The notes below the pieces were generated by a model. The model did no database searches, had not been told where the DNA came from, and was given only the letters and a program-made list of their open reading frames with translations. A program made the translations under genes and the position numbers. A DNA stretch of 33,973 nucleotides from an uncultured Candidatus Saccharibacteria bacterium (GTDB taxonomy: Bacteria; Patescibacteriota; Saccharimonadia; Saccharimonadales; Saccharimonadaceae): positions 1-33,973 of the forward strand of contig CALHTM010000014.1 of the NCBI GenBank assembly GCA_938039975.1. Direction: 5' to 3'. Below, one piece after another: positions 23,481 to 31,095 of the stretch. Every line of letters starts with the position of its first letter. Within the stretch, counting starts at the first letter, position 1.

Positions 23481-24431
23481 ATGTTTGGTATGAGATCGAA
23501 AAAATCTAAATCACGCCGCGCCGCACAGCCTGTGCGGCGCCGTGCTGTGGTTGATGATAACTCGCCTAGTGCGGGAACACTATTTCGGCGTAATCGTACC
23601 TTGACTGGTAGCCTCATTTCCTCGGTGCCTAGTCCTAATGAGCAATCGGCTAGCTTGCAATCGCCGCGCGTACAGGCGCATAATCTGAAGCGCAAACGCC
23701 GCTCTATCCGCTTAGCGTTGATTAGCGCATTAGTGCTAATTGCTAGTTTGGGGTGGCTGCTTACTCAGATTATTGTCGAGCCGAAAGTGCAAATTGTCGG
23801 CACTAGTAACGATCCAGAAGTACAAGCTGCCGTCCGCGATTATGCAGCAGCAATCCAAGATTACCTCTCTGCTAATCCGCTCGAGCGGTTGGCTGTAAAT
23901 ATCAATGCTAATAATCTTAGCCGAGCCATTCAAAGTAGATACCCAGAGGTGTCTAGCGTGTCGCCGCCAGCTAAAGGTGCCCTCTGGTCGGCCGATTTTT
24001 CGGTTAATTTGCGCTCGCCAGTGGTTTATTGGCAGTCTGGTAACATGAAAGCTTATGTTGATAGCACAGGTGTAGTATTTGAACGTAATATCCTCGGCAC
24101 GTCAGTTATCGCCGTCGAGGATCAAACTGGAATTCGTGCAAGCGTTGGCAATTCAGTAATTAGCGGCCGTTTCCTGCAGTTTATCGGCAAGGTCGTGGGA
24201 TATTTCAAAGAAAACAATTTTACTGTTAATAAAATGATTCTGCCAGCTAGTACTACTCGCCAGGTGCTAGTCAGCCTCGACGGGGTGGGGTACTCGATTA
24301 AAATGACAGTTGACCGCCCAGCGGCTGGCCAAGTCGAAGACGCGGTGCGTGCCATCCGCTATTTAACGAACAGAGGAATAGCTGCAGAGTATATTGATGT
24401 GCGGGTGAGTAGGCGTGCTTTTTATAAATGA
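23481..24431 (+). CDS. ftsQ: FtsQ-like POTRA-domain division protein
   Basis: A 316-residue bitopic membrane protein. Residues 1-75 are basic and disordered (Arg/Ser-rich), about 76-98 form a membrane helix (LALISALVLIASLGWLL), then a POTRA-like domain starts at EPKVQIVGTSNDPEV, followed by a beta-rich FtsQ/DivIB domain with VVYWQSGNMKAYVDSTGVVF. FtsQ scaffolds FtsL in the divisome. The ATG at 23481 is preferred over a TTG at 23415 that lies inside murG. The cluster ends here: neither ftsA nor ftsZ follows. Confidence 0.8.
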   Translation: MFGMRSKKSKSRRAAQPVRRRAVVDDNSPSAGTLFRRNRTLTGSLISSVPSPNEQSASLQSPRVQAHNLKRKRRSIRLALISALVLIASLGWLLTQIIVEPKVQIVGTSNDPEVQAAVRDYAAAIQDYLSANPLERLAVNINANNLSRAIQSRYPEVSSVSPPAKGALWSADFSVNLRSPVVYWQSGNMKAYVDSTGVVFERNILGTSVIAVEDQTGIRASVGNSVISGRFLQFIGKVVGYFKENNFTVNKMILPASTTRQVLVSLDGVGYSIKMTVDRPAAGQVEDAVRAIRYLTNRGIAAEYIDVRVSRRAFYK

Positions 24432-25344
24432 GAAAGAGGCTTTAGATAGAAGTCTGCCCCTGCACTGGTGGGCTATGTTCTACTTTTGTTCCATTAAACA
24501 GCTAAATAGGCTAGGTGAAAAACTATATTAAAATATTGAAAATGCAAAAAGTCAAATAAAGCAGGCGAGGCGGGAAAAGTAGTAGGGGACAATATTTTTG
24601 AAAAAATGCAAATTTATTCTCGTAGCGCTGAGATTTTTTCTGTGGATAACTTAAGTCTATAAACATGTGCTAATTACTACAATTCAAATTTCGAGTTTGT
24701 TTTCGAGTGTATGGACTTATATCTATAGAACTGCTGGTTGGTAGTATTTTAAAAGTAAAAGATAACTCTAGTAGCGCGACTAAAGCTCCCCATTTTAGAC
24801 CAAGATTAATAAGCTTGCGGCTTATATCAAAGTAAAACCGTTATTCGCTAACGTATGATTAATCATCCCGCCAACATAGATTATAAGACGTAAAACGGAC
24901 ATTGTGCGACGTTAAGTCTATGTGTAAAACATGAATGAAATTGCGTCCCTTTTGTTACTGTTTGGTCGATTCCAAAGATTTATTGCCTCACAACTTTTAG
25001 TTATTTTATGTTTACCCCGCCTTTTGTGTATGTACGATATTTTGTCTTTGTGTGCGTATTTGTCTGTATTTTGTCGTCTTCATGTTAGTCTTTCTCAAGA
25101 TTATTTTATTAGATTTTACTATGTATATATTTATCGTAACGACTTATATCTACAAAAATTCAAACCTTTTGCATTTGAGCCTTTTGAGCGAATCATTAAA
25201 ATGTTCTATATTTGTTCTAAGCCTGTTGATTGCTGAATCAAATACATATAAGTGGGGTCGCTGGTTTGGAACATGATAGATTCGGATAAGCGAAGGTAGA
25301 AGTACGGGTCGACTGTTTGCGTCTCATCGTTTATCTTTATCTTT
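24432..25344. other. AT-rich 900-nt region without a credible gene
   Basis: No frame has a good start, Shine-Dalgarno or family sequence; the longest (24931-25236) is Phe/Tyr/Leu-rich low-complexity translation of AT-rich DNA. Visible elements are a TTATCCACA-type DnaA box (minus strand, 24640-24649), a direct repeat TTAAGTCTAT at 24651-24660 and 24912-24921, each followed by AAACATG within 12 nt, and a small hairpin ATAAGC-N5-GCTTAT near 24810. Confidence 0.5.
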
Positions 25345-25857
25345 TTATTTCAAATCTTTTTTATACCGCAAAAACAAAACCCCGCTCTCGCTCTCTTTCA
25401 TGCGAATGTAATAGAATCCATTTGCTGCTAAGAAGCTCTGTAAGCCTGGCATTTTCTGGGGTGCTTGTGTTTGTAGTTGGATTGCGCCGAATAATCTCGC
25501 TTCTTCCTCGACTATTTTCATCAGCTGCATGCCTACTTGCCGGAGTCGATATTTTTCTCGTACGACGATTAGTTCCAAATTTGCTATTTTAGGATCGTTT
25601 GAGTCCTGGCTATAGATAATTGTGCCAACTGGTTTGATGGTATTGCTGCTTTCATCGATGTATCTGGCCAGTGCAGCGGCGCACTCACCCAAGTATAAAC
25701 GCTGCGTTAGGTCGGTAGATGCTTCCATGAAAGCATCTCGGCCTAGTATGTCTGAAATTGGCCCGCAGATGCTGGGTTTGCATAATAGATCAATAATCTC
25801 GCCAAATTGAGCGCCATGAGCATGCAGCGTGGTGGCTATTTTTAACGGTAGAGGCAT
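25345..25857 (-). CDS. GNAT-family N-acetyltransferase
   Basis: A 170-residue protein with a GNAT fold. The acetyl-CoA pyrophosphate loop is YRLRQVGMQLMKIVEE (the R/Q-x-x-G pattern), preceded by strand IANLELIVV and followed by IQLQTQAPQKMPGLQSFLAANGFYYIR, the usual last strands. The N-terminal helices are unusual for the family and may set the substrate, which I cannot name. It starts 12 nt after the TraG-like ATPase stop codon and is probably cotranscribed with it. Confidence 0.75.
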   Translation of the reverse strand: MPLPLKIATTLHAHGAQFGEIIDLLCKPSICGPISDILGRDAFMEASTDLTQRLYLGECAAALARYIDESSNTIKPVGTIIYSQDSNDPKIANLELIVVREKYRLRQVGMQLMKIVEEEARLFGAIQLQTQAPQKMPGLQSFLAANGFYYIRMKESESGVLFLRYKKDLK

Positions 25858-25869
25858 AGCAATAGTTGA

Positions 25870-28641
25870 TTACGAATTGGAAGTAGTTGCCGCTGGAGTT
25901 TTGCGCCGGCGGCTGCGAGTACGTTTGCGTTTTGGCTTGTCGCCGCTAGCGGTATCTGCTGTTTCTCCGCTAGCGGTAGGCTTAGCTGTCGCGTTTGATT
26001 TTGCGGTGCTGTTATCATTTGCGGTCTCTGAAGTGTCTTTATTATTTTGACCGTGGTCTATTTGTAGCAAACCAACAGCTCCTTTGTCAAGTTTGACCGA
26101 TGGTTGTTTGGCAATTGGTTGGGTCTGGTCTTGCGGCTGCTTAGCGGCTTGGCGCGCGGCGCGATCGGCGGCTCGCTGTTCGGGTGTTTTTGGCGGCGTA
26201 TAGGCAGGACCAGGTTTTTTGACGACTAGGTTTTCTGGCGGTAGGATTCGGTTGGCGATATCGGCTTCAATATCGCTGCGGTTGCGGCTATAATTATCGC
26301 GCGTCCATTGGATGATCCGGCCGGTGTTGTCGTCTTGCGCGGCTGGCAGATTGAGCGTTTTGGCGCTAAAGGCTGGAGCCTTCTCGCCGTTGATAACCAT
26401 GTTGATGATGAAGTTACGATTGTGCATCTGTAGTAGGTCATTTGGCTCGAACTGTGGTTCAAATTGTTTGGCGAGAATCGGACTGTCGTCGGCAGAAACA
26501 CGGAAGCTAATTACGGTACCGACGTTGCCGAAAACAGCATCGCGGACGGTTTCTTCCATCTGGCTAATGTACTGGTTGGCGACGGTCAGGTTGAGGCCGT
26601 ATTTGCGCGCCTCGGATAGAATTGTAGCGAATGAGTCAGTGGCAAAGTTCTGAAACTCGTCGACGTACAGGTAAAACGGCCGGCGGTCCTTGATATCAGG
26701 GATATCGGAGCGGCTCATGGCGGCGAGCTGAATTTTGGTGACCAGAAACGAGCCGAGAATACCGGCGTTATCCTCGCCGATTAGACCCTTGCTCAAATTG
26801 ACGACAAGAATCTTGCCTTCATCCATAATCTGTCGGATGTTAAAAGTCGATTTCGGCTGACCAATAATGTTGCGGATGACTGGATTAGCGGTGAAGGCAC
26901 CGACTTTATTGAGGACTGGCGCGATGGCTTCAGCCTGGAACTTGTCGGTCCAGCTAGCAAACTCGACATTCCAAAATTGCAGTACCACGGTGTCTTTACA
27001 GTAACTGAGTGTGTCTTTGCGAAACTTTTTGTCAGTGAGCATGCGAGTAATGTCTAGCATGGTGGTCTCGGGCCGGTCTAGTAGTGCTAGGATGGTGTAA
27101 CGCAAAATGTACTCGAGGCGCGGCCCCCAAGAGTCGCCGAACATGCGTTTCAGCACGCCAATAACTTCTGATGAGATATTAGTTTTTTGCGACGGATTGG
27201 TGACCTCTAGTGGATTGAAGCCTAGCGGATACTGAGTGTCGGCTGGATTGAAGTAGACGACGTCTTGCAGCCGCGAGCCTGGTATAAAGCGCATATTATT
27301 GATAGCAAAGTCGCCATGTGGGTCGATAATAGCATAGCCTTGCCCGTGGAAAATATCGCTGAGGGCAAATAACTCCAGCAAACCGCTCTTCCCTGCTCCC
27401 GTCTGGCCGATGATGTAAACATGGCGCGAGCGGTCGTAGCGCAGCATACCGAATTGATGGTTGATACCGCGAAAATTAGTCATGCCAAAGGCCGAGATAT
27501 TCTCATCATGTGCTGGGTCGCCAGTTAGGACTGGCAGCTTCGGCGGCGGCTCGGCGGTTTTGGTGCTAGCCCAGACAATGTTTGGCGTTTCGACATTAGT
27601 GTGCGGTAAATGATAAACGCTGGCGACTTCCTCGATATTCATAAGATAACCGCGGTCAGCAAAGAGGCGGGTCTTGTATTTGGCGAGCGCCTCTTTGGCG
27701 AAGCTATCGTTCGACATCTTGAAGCCGTTGAGGTTAGTTGAATTAAACTGCTTGAAGGTACCGATGATGCCTTGCATACGTAATTTGGCGTCGCTAGTGC
27801 GCTCACCTAGGTAAGCGACGCGGACTTTGACCTGATAGCCAAGTTTGGTCGCCTTTTTTTCAGCTTCAGATATGCGAGTCTTGTCGCGTTCTGATAATTC
27901 TGGACCGCCGCTAGCACCTGCTTGTTCAGGCGGTTGCCACAGGGCAGAAAATAGGCCGGCAATCCACTTGCCTATGCCGTCGGTGCCGAATAGGTTGAAG
28001 CCGCCTGCTTTGACCGATTGAATCCAAGCGTCGGCTTCTTTGTGCCAGCTGTCGGCGACCGGGCGCACTAGCATTTGTATCCAAATTTCTTCGTCGGTAT
28101 CTTCGAGCTTGGCGAGCGTGCCAGTGATACCAGCTAGTGGGTCAACTTCAAAACTCTGAAAGGTTTTGATCGGTAAAAATTCCTTGTCGGTTAAGGTAAC
28201 TTCTGAAGTATAGACTACGCTGTGGTGGCGTTCGTGAGCGACATAATCTTCTTCGGCCTTATGGATTTGTACTTGCGGGTATTGGGCGTAAATCTGGCCT
28301 TCGACGAAGCTTTGCAGCGATTTCGGCGTCCAAACGTAGAATTGAATCCGCCCGCCCACCGAGGCAATCTCGAAGCTTAGGTGCTCCTGATAGCCATTGT
28401 TAGCTTTCAGCTCGCGGGCATCGCGCAAAATACCATGGAGGCTAGCGAACATTTGCTCGGCGGCCAGCTCAGACTTATCGTTGGTTTTTGGAATCTCGAG
28501 GGTTAACAAGACGCTCTCAACGTTCTTTATTACATCAATACTGCGATAATTGCGCCAAGTTAGATATAACAGCACAATAACCAACGGCCCCCAGACATAC
28601 CATTGCAACAATAGAGCAATAACAGAAGTGATAAATGACAT
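25870..28641 (-). CDS. TraG/VirD4-like (HerA-FtsK superfamily) membrane ATPase
   Basis: A 923-residue protein. An N-terminal membrane helix (about residues 5-28) is followed by a long alpha/beta region, then an ATPase core: Walker A IGQTGAGKS (about 408-417), DPHGDFA, and Walker B FYLYVDEFQNF (about 655-665), with ARKYGLNLTVANQYISQ as the arginine/sensor part. The last 130 residues are low-complexity and end in a strongly basic stretch (KRKRTRSRRRK). This matches coupling-protein-like ATPases of type IV secretion or DNA transfer that are frequent in CPR genomes. No relaxase, VirB4 or pilus gene is nearby. Its promoter leaves only a few leader bases. Confidence 0.8.
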   Translation of the reverse strand: MSFITSVIALLLQWYVWGPLVIVLLYLTWRNYRSIDVIKNVESVLLTLEIPKTNDKSELAAEQMFASLHGILRDARELKANNGYQEHLSFEIASVGGRIQFYVWTPKSLQSFVEGQIYAQYPQVQIHKAEEDYVAHERHHSVVYTSEVTLTDKEFLPIKTFQSFEVDPLAGITGTLAKLEDTDEEIWIQMLVRPVADSWHKEADAWIQSVKAGGFNLFGTDGIGKWIAGLFSALWQPPEQAGASGGPELSERDKTRISEAEKKATKLGYQVKVRVAYLGERTSDAKLRMQGIIGTFKQFNSTNLNGFKMSNDSFAKEALAKYKTRLFADRGYLMNIEEVASVYHLPHTNVETPNIVWASTKTAEPPPKLPVLTGDPAHDENISAFGMTNFRGINHQFGMLRYDRSRHVYIIGQTGAGKSGLLELFALSDIFHGQGYAIIDPHGDFAINNMRFIPGSRLQDVVYFNPADTQYPLGFNPLEVTNPSQKTNISSEVIGVLKRMFGDSWGPRLEYILRYTILALLDRPETTMLDITRMLTDKKFRKDTLSYCKDTVVLQFWNVEFASWTDKFQAEAIAPVLNKVGAFTANPVIRNIIGQPKSTFNIRQIMDEGKILVVNLSKGLIGEDNAGILGSFLVTKIQLAAMSRSDIPDIKDRRPFYLYVDEFQNFATDSFATILSEARKYGLNLTVANQYISQMEETVRDAVFGNVGTVISFRVSADDSPILAKQFEPQFEPNDLLQMHNRNFIINMVINGEKAPAFSAKTLNLPAAQDDNTGRIIQWTRDNYSRNRSDIEADIANRILPPENLVVKKPGPAYTPPKTPEQRAADRAARQAAKQPQDQTQPIAKQPSVKLDKGAVGLLQIDHGQNNKDTSETANDNSTAKSNATAKPTASGETADTASGDKPKRKRTRSRRRKTPAATTSNS

Positions 28642-28653
28642 AGCTATACTTTC

Positions 28654-28682
28654 ATTATATCATACCTCTGTTATTTTTGCAA
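28654..28682 (-). promoter_or_regulatory. Promoter of the TraG-like ATPase gene
   Basis: On the minus strand TTGCAA (28677-28682), a 17-nt spacer and TATAAT (28654-28659), 12 nt before the ATG. The leader would be about 5-6 nt. Confidence 0.7.
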
Positions 28683-28706
28683 GATTAAGCGGAATCCGCA
28701 GATAGA

Positions 28707-29762
28707 TTATTGCTGTGGTTCGGCGATGGTGTAAGTCGCTTTGGCGACGCGCTTGAACATCGATTTGCTCTGCAGATTGAGTAGAATGGTTGTCTCTTTG
28801 ACTTGGCGGCTCTTGAGTACGCGCCTGACAATTTCGTCGCGGTGAAGCGGCTCGCCTGCCTTGCGCAAAATGTCGGCAATAATATCTGAAACTGTGCCTT
28901 TGCTGTAGCCCCAGCTGTCAAGGGCGTAAATGCCGCGGCCGATTAGGACGAAGCGTTTGTCTTTGATAAGTTCGTTGTGGATAGCTTGAGTGGTAACGTT
29001 TCTGCGCTTGAAGTCGCTTTCTTTGATGGCTTTAGAAATGTCGGAAAAGTGCATCGGCTTGCCATTGCCTGCCAAAATAACGTAGATTTTGTCGCGGATG
29101 TTTTTAGGATTGACGGTCGGCCACTTGGCCAGACCCCAAACGTCTTTGAGATTGGCTAGTTTTTTGGATAAGCTGGCTAGGCCGCGGATTTGGGACGGAC
29201 TTTCGAAAGTCAACATGCCGTGCAAGCTCTCGATGTCGATTGGCTGGCCGTGGTTTTTGATGGTTTTCACAATGCTATCGATGTCGCCGCGGATTTTCTT
29301 CTCATTACCGTTTTCGGCGATACTGATGCCCTGGTGGTAATTGTCGGTTTCGTTGATTATAACGAAGCGCGGCGATAGCTCGCCGATAAAGGCAACGTGA
29401 GCTCGGGTATTATTGGAAGCTTTGTCTTTCGAGAGGCGGTTGGCGACGTCTTGGACGCGGCCAACGCGGCCGTTTTCGGAAAGGTCGCGGATAATTAGGC
29501 GCTCGGCGTCGCTAATGGCGGGGATTTTGCCGTCGGCGGCAGCGGTTTTGAGGCGGGCTAAGATGGCTTTTTCGAGTTGGCGGACACGTTCGCGAGTGAT
29601 GCCGAGCAGCTCGCCGATTTGCTCAAGCGTTTCCCGGCGTTCATATAGGCCGAAACGGCGCGTGATGATTTCGCGTTCGCGTTCTTGGTCTATAGTCTTA
29701 AGAATATCCTCAATTGCTGTCTTGATAGTCTCCACAGCAGGTGTACCGGTAGTTTCGGTCAT
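28707..29762 (-). CDS. Sigma-region-4-like plus HARE-HTH transcription regulator
   Basis: A 351-residue protein without sigma region 2. Residues about 27-72 are a sigma-70 region 4 helix-turn-helix (REREIITRRFGL, TLEQIGELLGITRERVRQLE). The middle (about 85-215) is a helical/winged region I do not recognise. From about 225 to 290 is a HARE-HTH domain (IYVILAGNGKPMHFSDISKAI, then FVLIGRGIYALDSWG), like that of the RNA polymerase delta subunit, followed by a second winged-helix stretch (IIADILRKAGEPLHRDEIV). It may bind -35 elements or RNA polymerase. The start has AAGGAT before it and a fully consensus promoter upstream. Confidence 0.8.
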   Translation of the reverse strand: MTETTGTPAVETIKTAIEDILKTIDQEREREIITRRFGLYERRETLEQIGELLGITRERVRQLEKAILARLKTAAADGKIPAISDAERLIIRDLSENGRVGRVQDVANRLSKDKASNNTRAHVAFIGELSPRFVIINETDNYHQGISIAENGNEKKIRGDIDSIVKTIKNHGQPIDIESLHGMLTFESPSQIRGLASLSKKLANLKDVWGLAKWPTVNPKNIRDKIYVILAGNGKPMHFSDISKAIKESDFKRRNVTTQAIHNELIKDKRFVLIGRGIYALDSWGYSKGTVSDIIADILRKAGEPLHRDEIVRRVLKSRQVKETTILLNLQSKSMFKRVAKATYTIAEPQQ

Positions 29763-29837
29763 GCGATCCTTATCCTTTTATCTCCACTCCCCGCCCCTCG
29801 AGAGTGATTTTAGTTTGATATCGTAATTTCGTATCTG

Positions 29838-29866
29838 ATTATAATACATAGTAGTTAGATTGTCAA
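29838..29866 (-). promoter_or_regulatory. Consensus promoter of the HARE regulator gene
   Basis: On the minus strand TTGACA (29861-29866), 17 nt, TATAAT (29838-29843): a perfect match. It leaves a leader of about 70 nt with a Shine-Dalgarno, unlike the leaderless genes of the window. Confidence 0.85.
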
Positions 29867-29883
29867 ATCAAATACTAACTAGT

Positions 29884-29902
29884 TATATTGTATCACAATA
29901 TA
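29884..29902. promoter_or_regulatory. Operator-like inverted repeat upstream of the HARE regulator promoter
   Basis: TATATTGT, three bases, ACAATATA: an 8-3-8 perfect repeat centred about 27 nt upstream of the -35 box. This suggests an activator or autoregulator site. Confidence 0.5.
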
Positions 29903-30103
29903 GACGCTTATGGTAAATACTTTTTTGCTACTTTTTTTAATAAAGAATAATGTCTAGGCTAACAATAATACTTATTTTTGTCAAAGTTTAAGGTGTTAAA
30001 GCTGTACCGATGCTGGTTAATTTAACAGTTTATCACAAAATATAATTGTTTATTGAGCAAAGCTTATTCAAAACACCAATGAATAATTAGCTGATTAAAC
30101 AGC

Positions 30104-31093
30104 TTAATCATTGTCTAATAATATCTGGACTTTTTCTGGCGTGGTTTGCGCCTGAGTTTCTGACTGGTCGCTGTTGATATGCTTGAGGGCAAACAGCGTA
30201 AGTGTGCGGCGAATTTCATCGCTGGTCGGTTTGGTGCTGCGTCCACTGTCGTCGAAGCCGTGGCCGGCATTGGCAACGCGAATAAAGCGGCTGCTCGGCT
30301 GGTAGGCCAAGATACGCTGGTAGAACTTGTAAGCCTGCTCAATCGACACAATACTGTCTTTGGTGCCGTGGAAAAATAAAAACGGCGGTGGCGTTTTGGT
30401 AATCGGTTGGTACAGCGGGCTGGCAACGCGGGCAGTATCGACATTGCGGGTGCCGAGGAATTTGTAAGCATTTGGGTTGCGCTTGGTGCGCTGTAATTGG
30501 TTGACCAGGTCGGTGGTGCCATAAAAGCTGATTACGCCGCGGACAGTAATCGGGCTGTCTTGGTGAGTCAGAATATAATCGCTAGCCAAGAGCCCGCCAG
30601 CGCTGTCGCCAAAAAGAATTACATTGTTGGTGTCGATGTCATAAGAGCTGGCGAGTTTGGCGATGGTATCGATAGCGCAGGCAACGTCGTTATTTTGTGT
30701 TGGATAGTGGTATTTGGGCGCTAGGCGGTAGTTGACCGAGGCGACCGCAAAACCAGCCGCTGTCAAACTAGAACCGTAATAGTCAAGCAGCGAATTGCGC
30801 TTATCACCCTTATGCCAGCCACCGCCGTGGATATAAATAACTAGCGGGTACGGTGTCGTATGAGTATTGAGTAGGCTGTTGATCGGCGTGTACAAATCAA
30901 ACTTCTGCTTGTCTTGGCCGGCGCAATACGGGATATCAGAGTCGACATTAGCGACATTGCCCAGACGTGGATGATTATCGGTGCGGTACGACCTGTGAAC
31001 ATTTAGCGAGAAGACAACGATAATCATTACTACGAGCAGCAAAATCATCATCCAGCGGCGGACACGTCGGACTTGTTGGAGCTTGATTGTCAT
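30104..31093 (-). CDS. Alpha/beta hydrolase (BD-FAE/esterase-like), membrane-anchored
   Basis: A 329-residue hydrolase. An N-terminal basic stretch and membrane helix (about residues 14-30) suggest the enzyme faces outward. The catalytic set is complete: oxyanion motif HGGGW (89-93), nucleophile Ser164 in GDSAGG, Asp246 in GTKDSIV, and His278 in GHGFD. This is the carboxylesterase/lipase (HSL-like) type; the substrate is unknown. It starts 2 nt after the topA stop codon, so it belongs to the topA operon. Confidence 0.88.
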   Translation of the reverse strand: MTIKLQQVRRVRRWMMILLLVVMIIVVFSLNVHRSYRTDNHPRLGNVANVDSDIPYCAGQDKQKFDLYTPINSLLNTHTTPYPLVIYIHGGGWHKGDKRNSLLDYYGSSLTAAGFAVASVNYRLAPKYHYPTQNNDVACAIDTIAKLASSYDIDTNNVILFGDSAGGLLASDYILTHQDSPITVRGVISFYGTTDLVNQLQRTKRNPNAYKFLGTRNVDTARVASPLYQPITKTPPPFLFFHGTKDSIVSIEQAYKFYQRILAYQPSSRFIRVANAGHGFDDSGRSTKPTSDEIRRTLTLFALKHINSDQSETQAQTTPEKVQILLDND

Positions 31094-31095
31094 GC

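Larger units (their letters stand above)
29763..30103. other. 340-nt AT-rich intergenic region
   Basis: It holds the HARE regulator promoter and inverted repeat in its first 140 nt. At its far end lies a TGATTAA-N5-TTAATCA repeat (30092-30110) overlapping the hydrolase stop codon. The middle is AT-rich, and I see no gene or RNA in it. Confidence 0.6.

Noticed and set aside
24640..24649. Perfect DnaA box (TTATCCACA on the minus strand) as an origin of replication
   Set aside because: A single box, without a cluster, DUE-like repeats or dnaA/dnaN nearby, can easily occur by chance in 34 kb.
24931..25236. 101-codon plus-strand ORF
   Set aside because: Low-complexity Phe/Tyr/Leu translation of AT-rich DNA, no ribosome site, no family resemblance.
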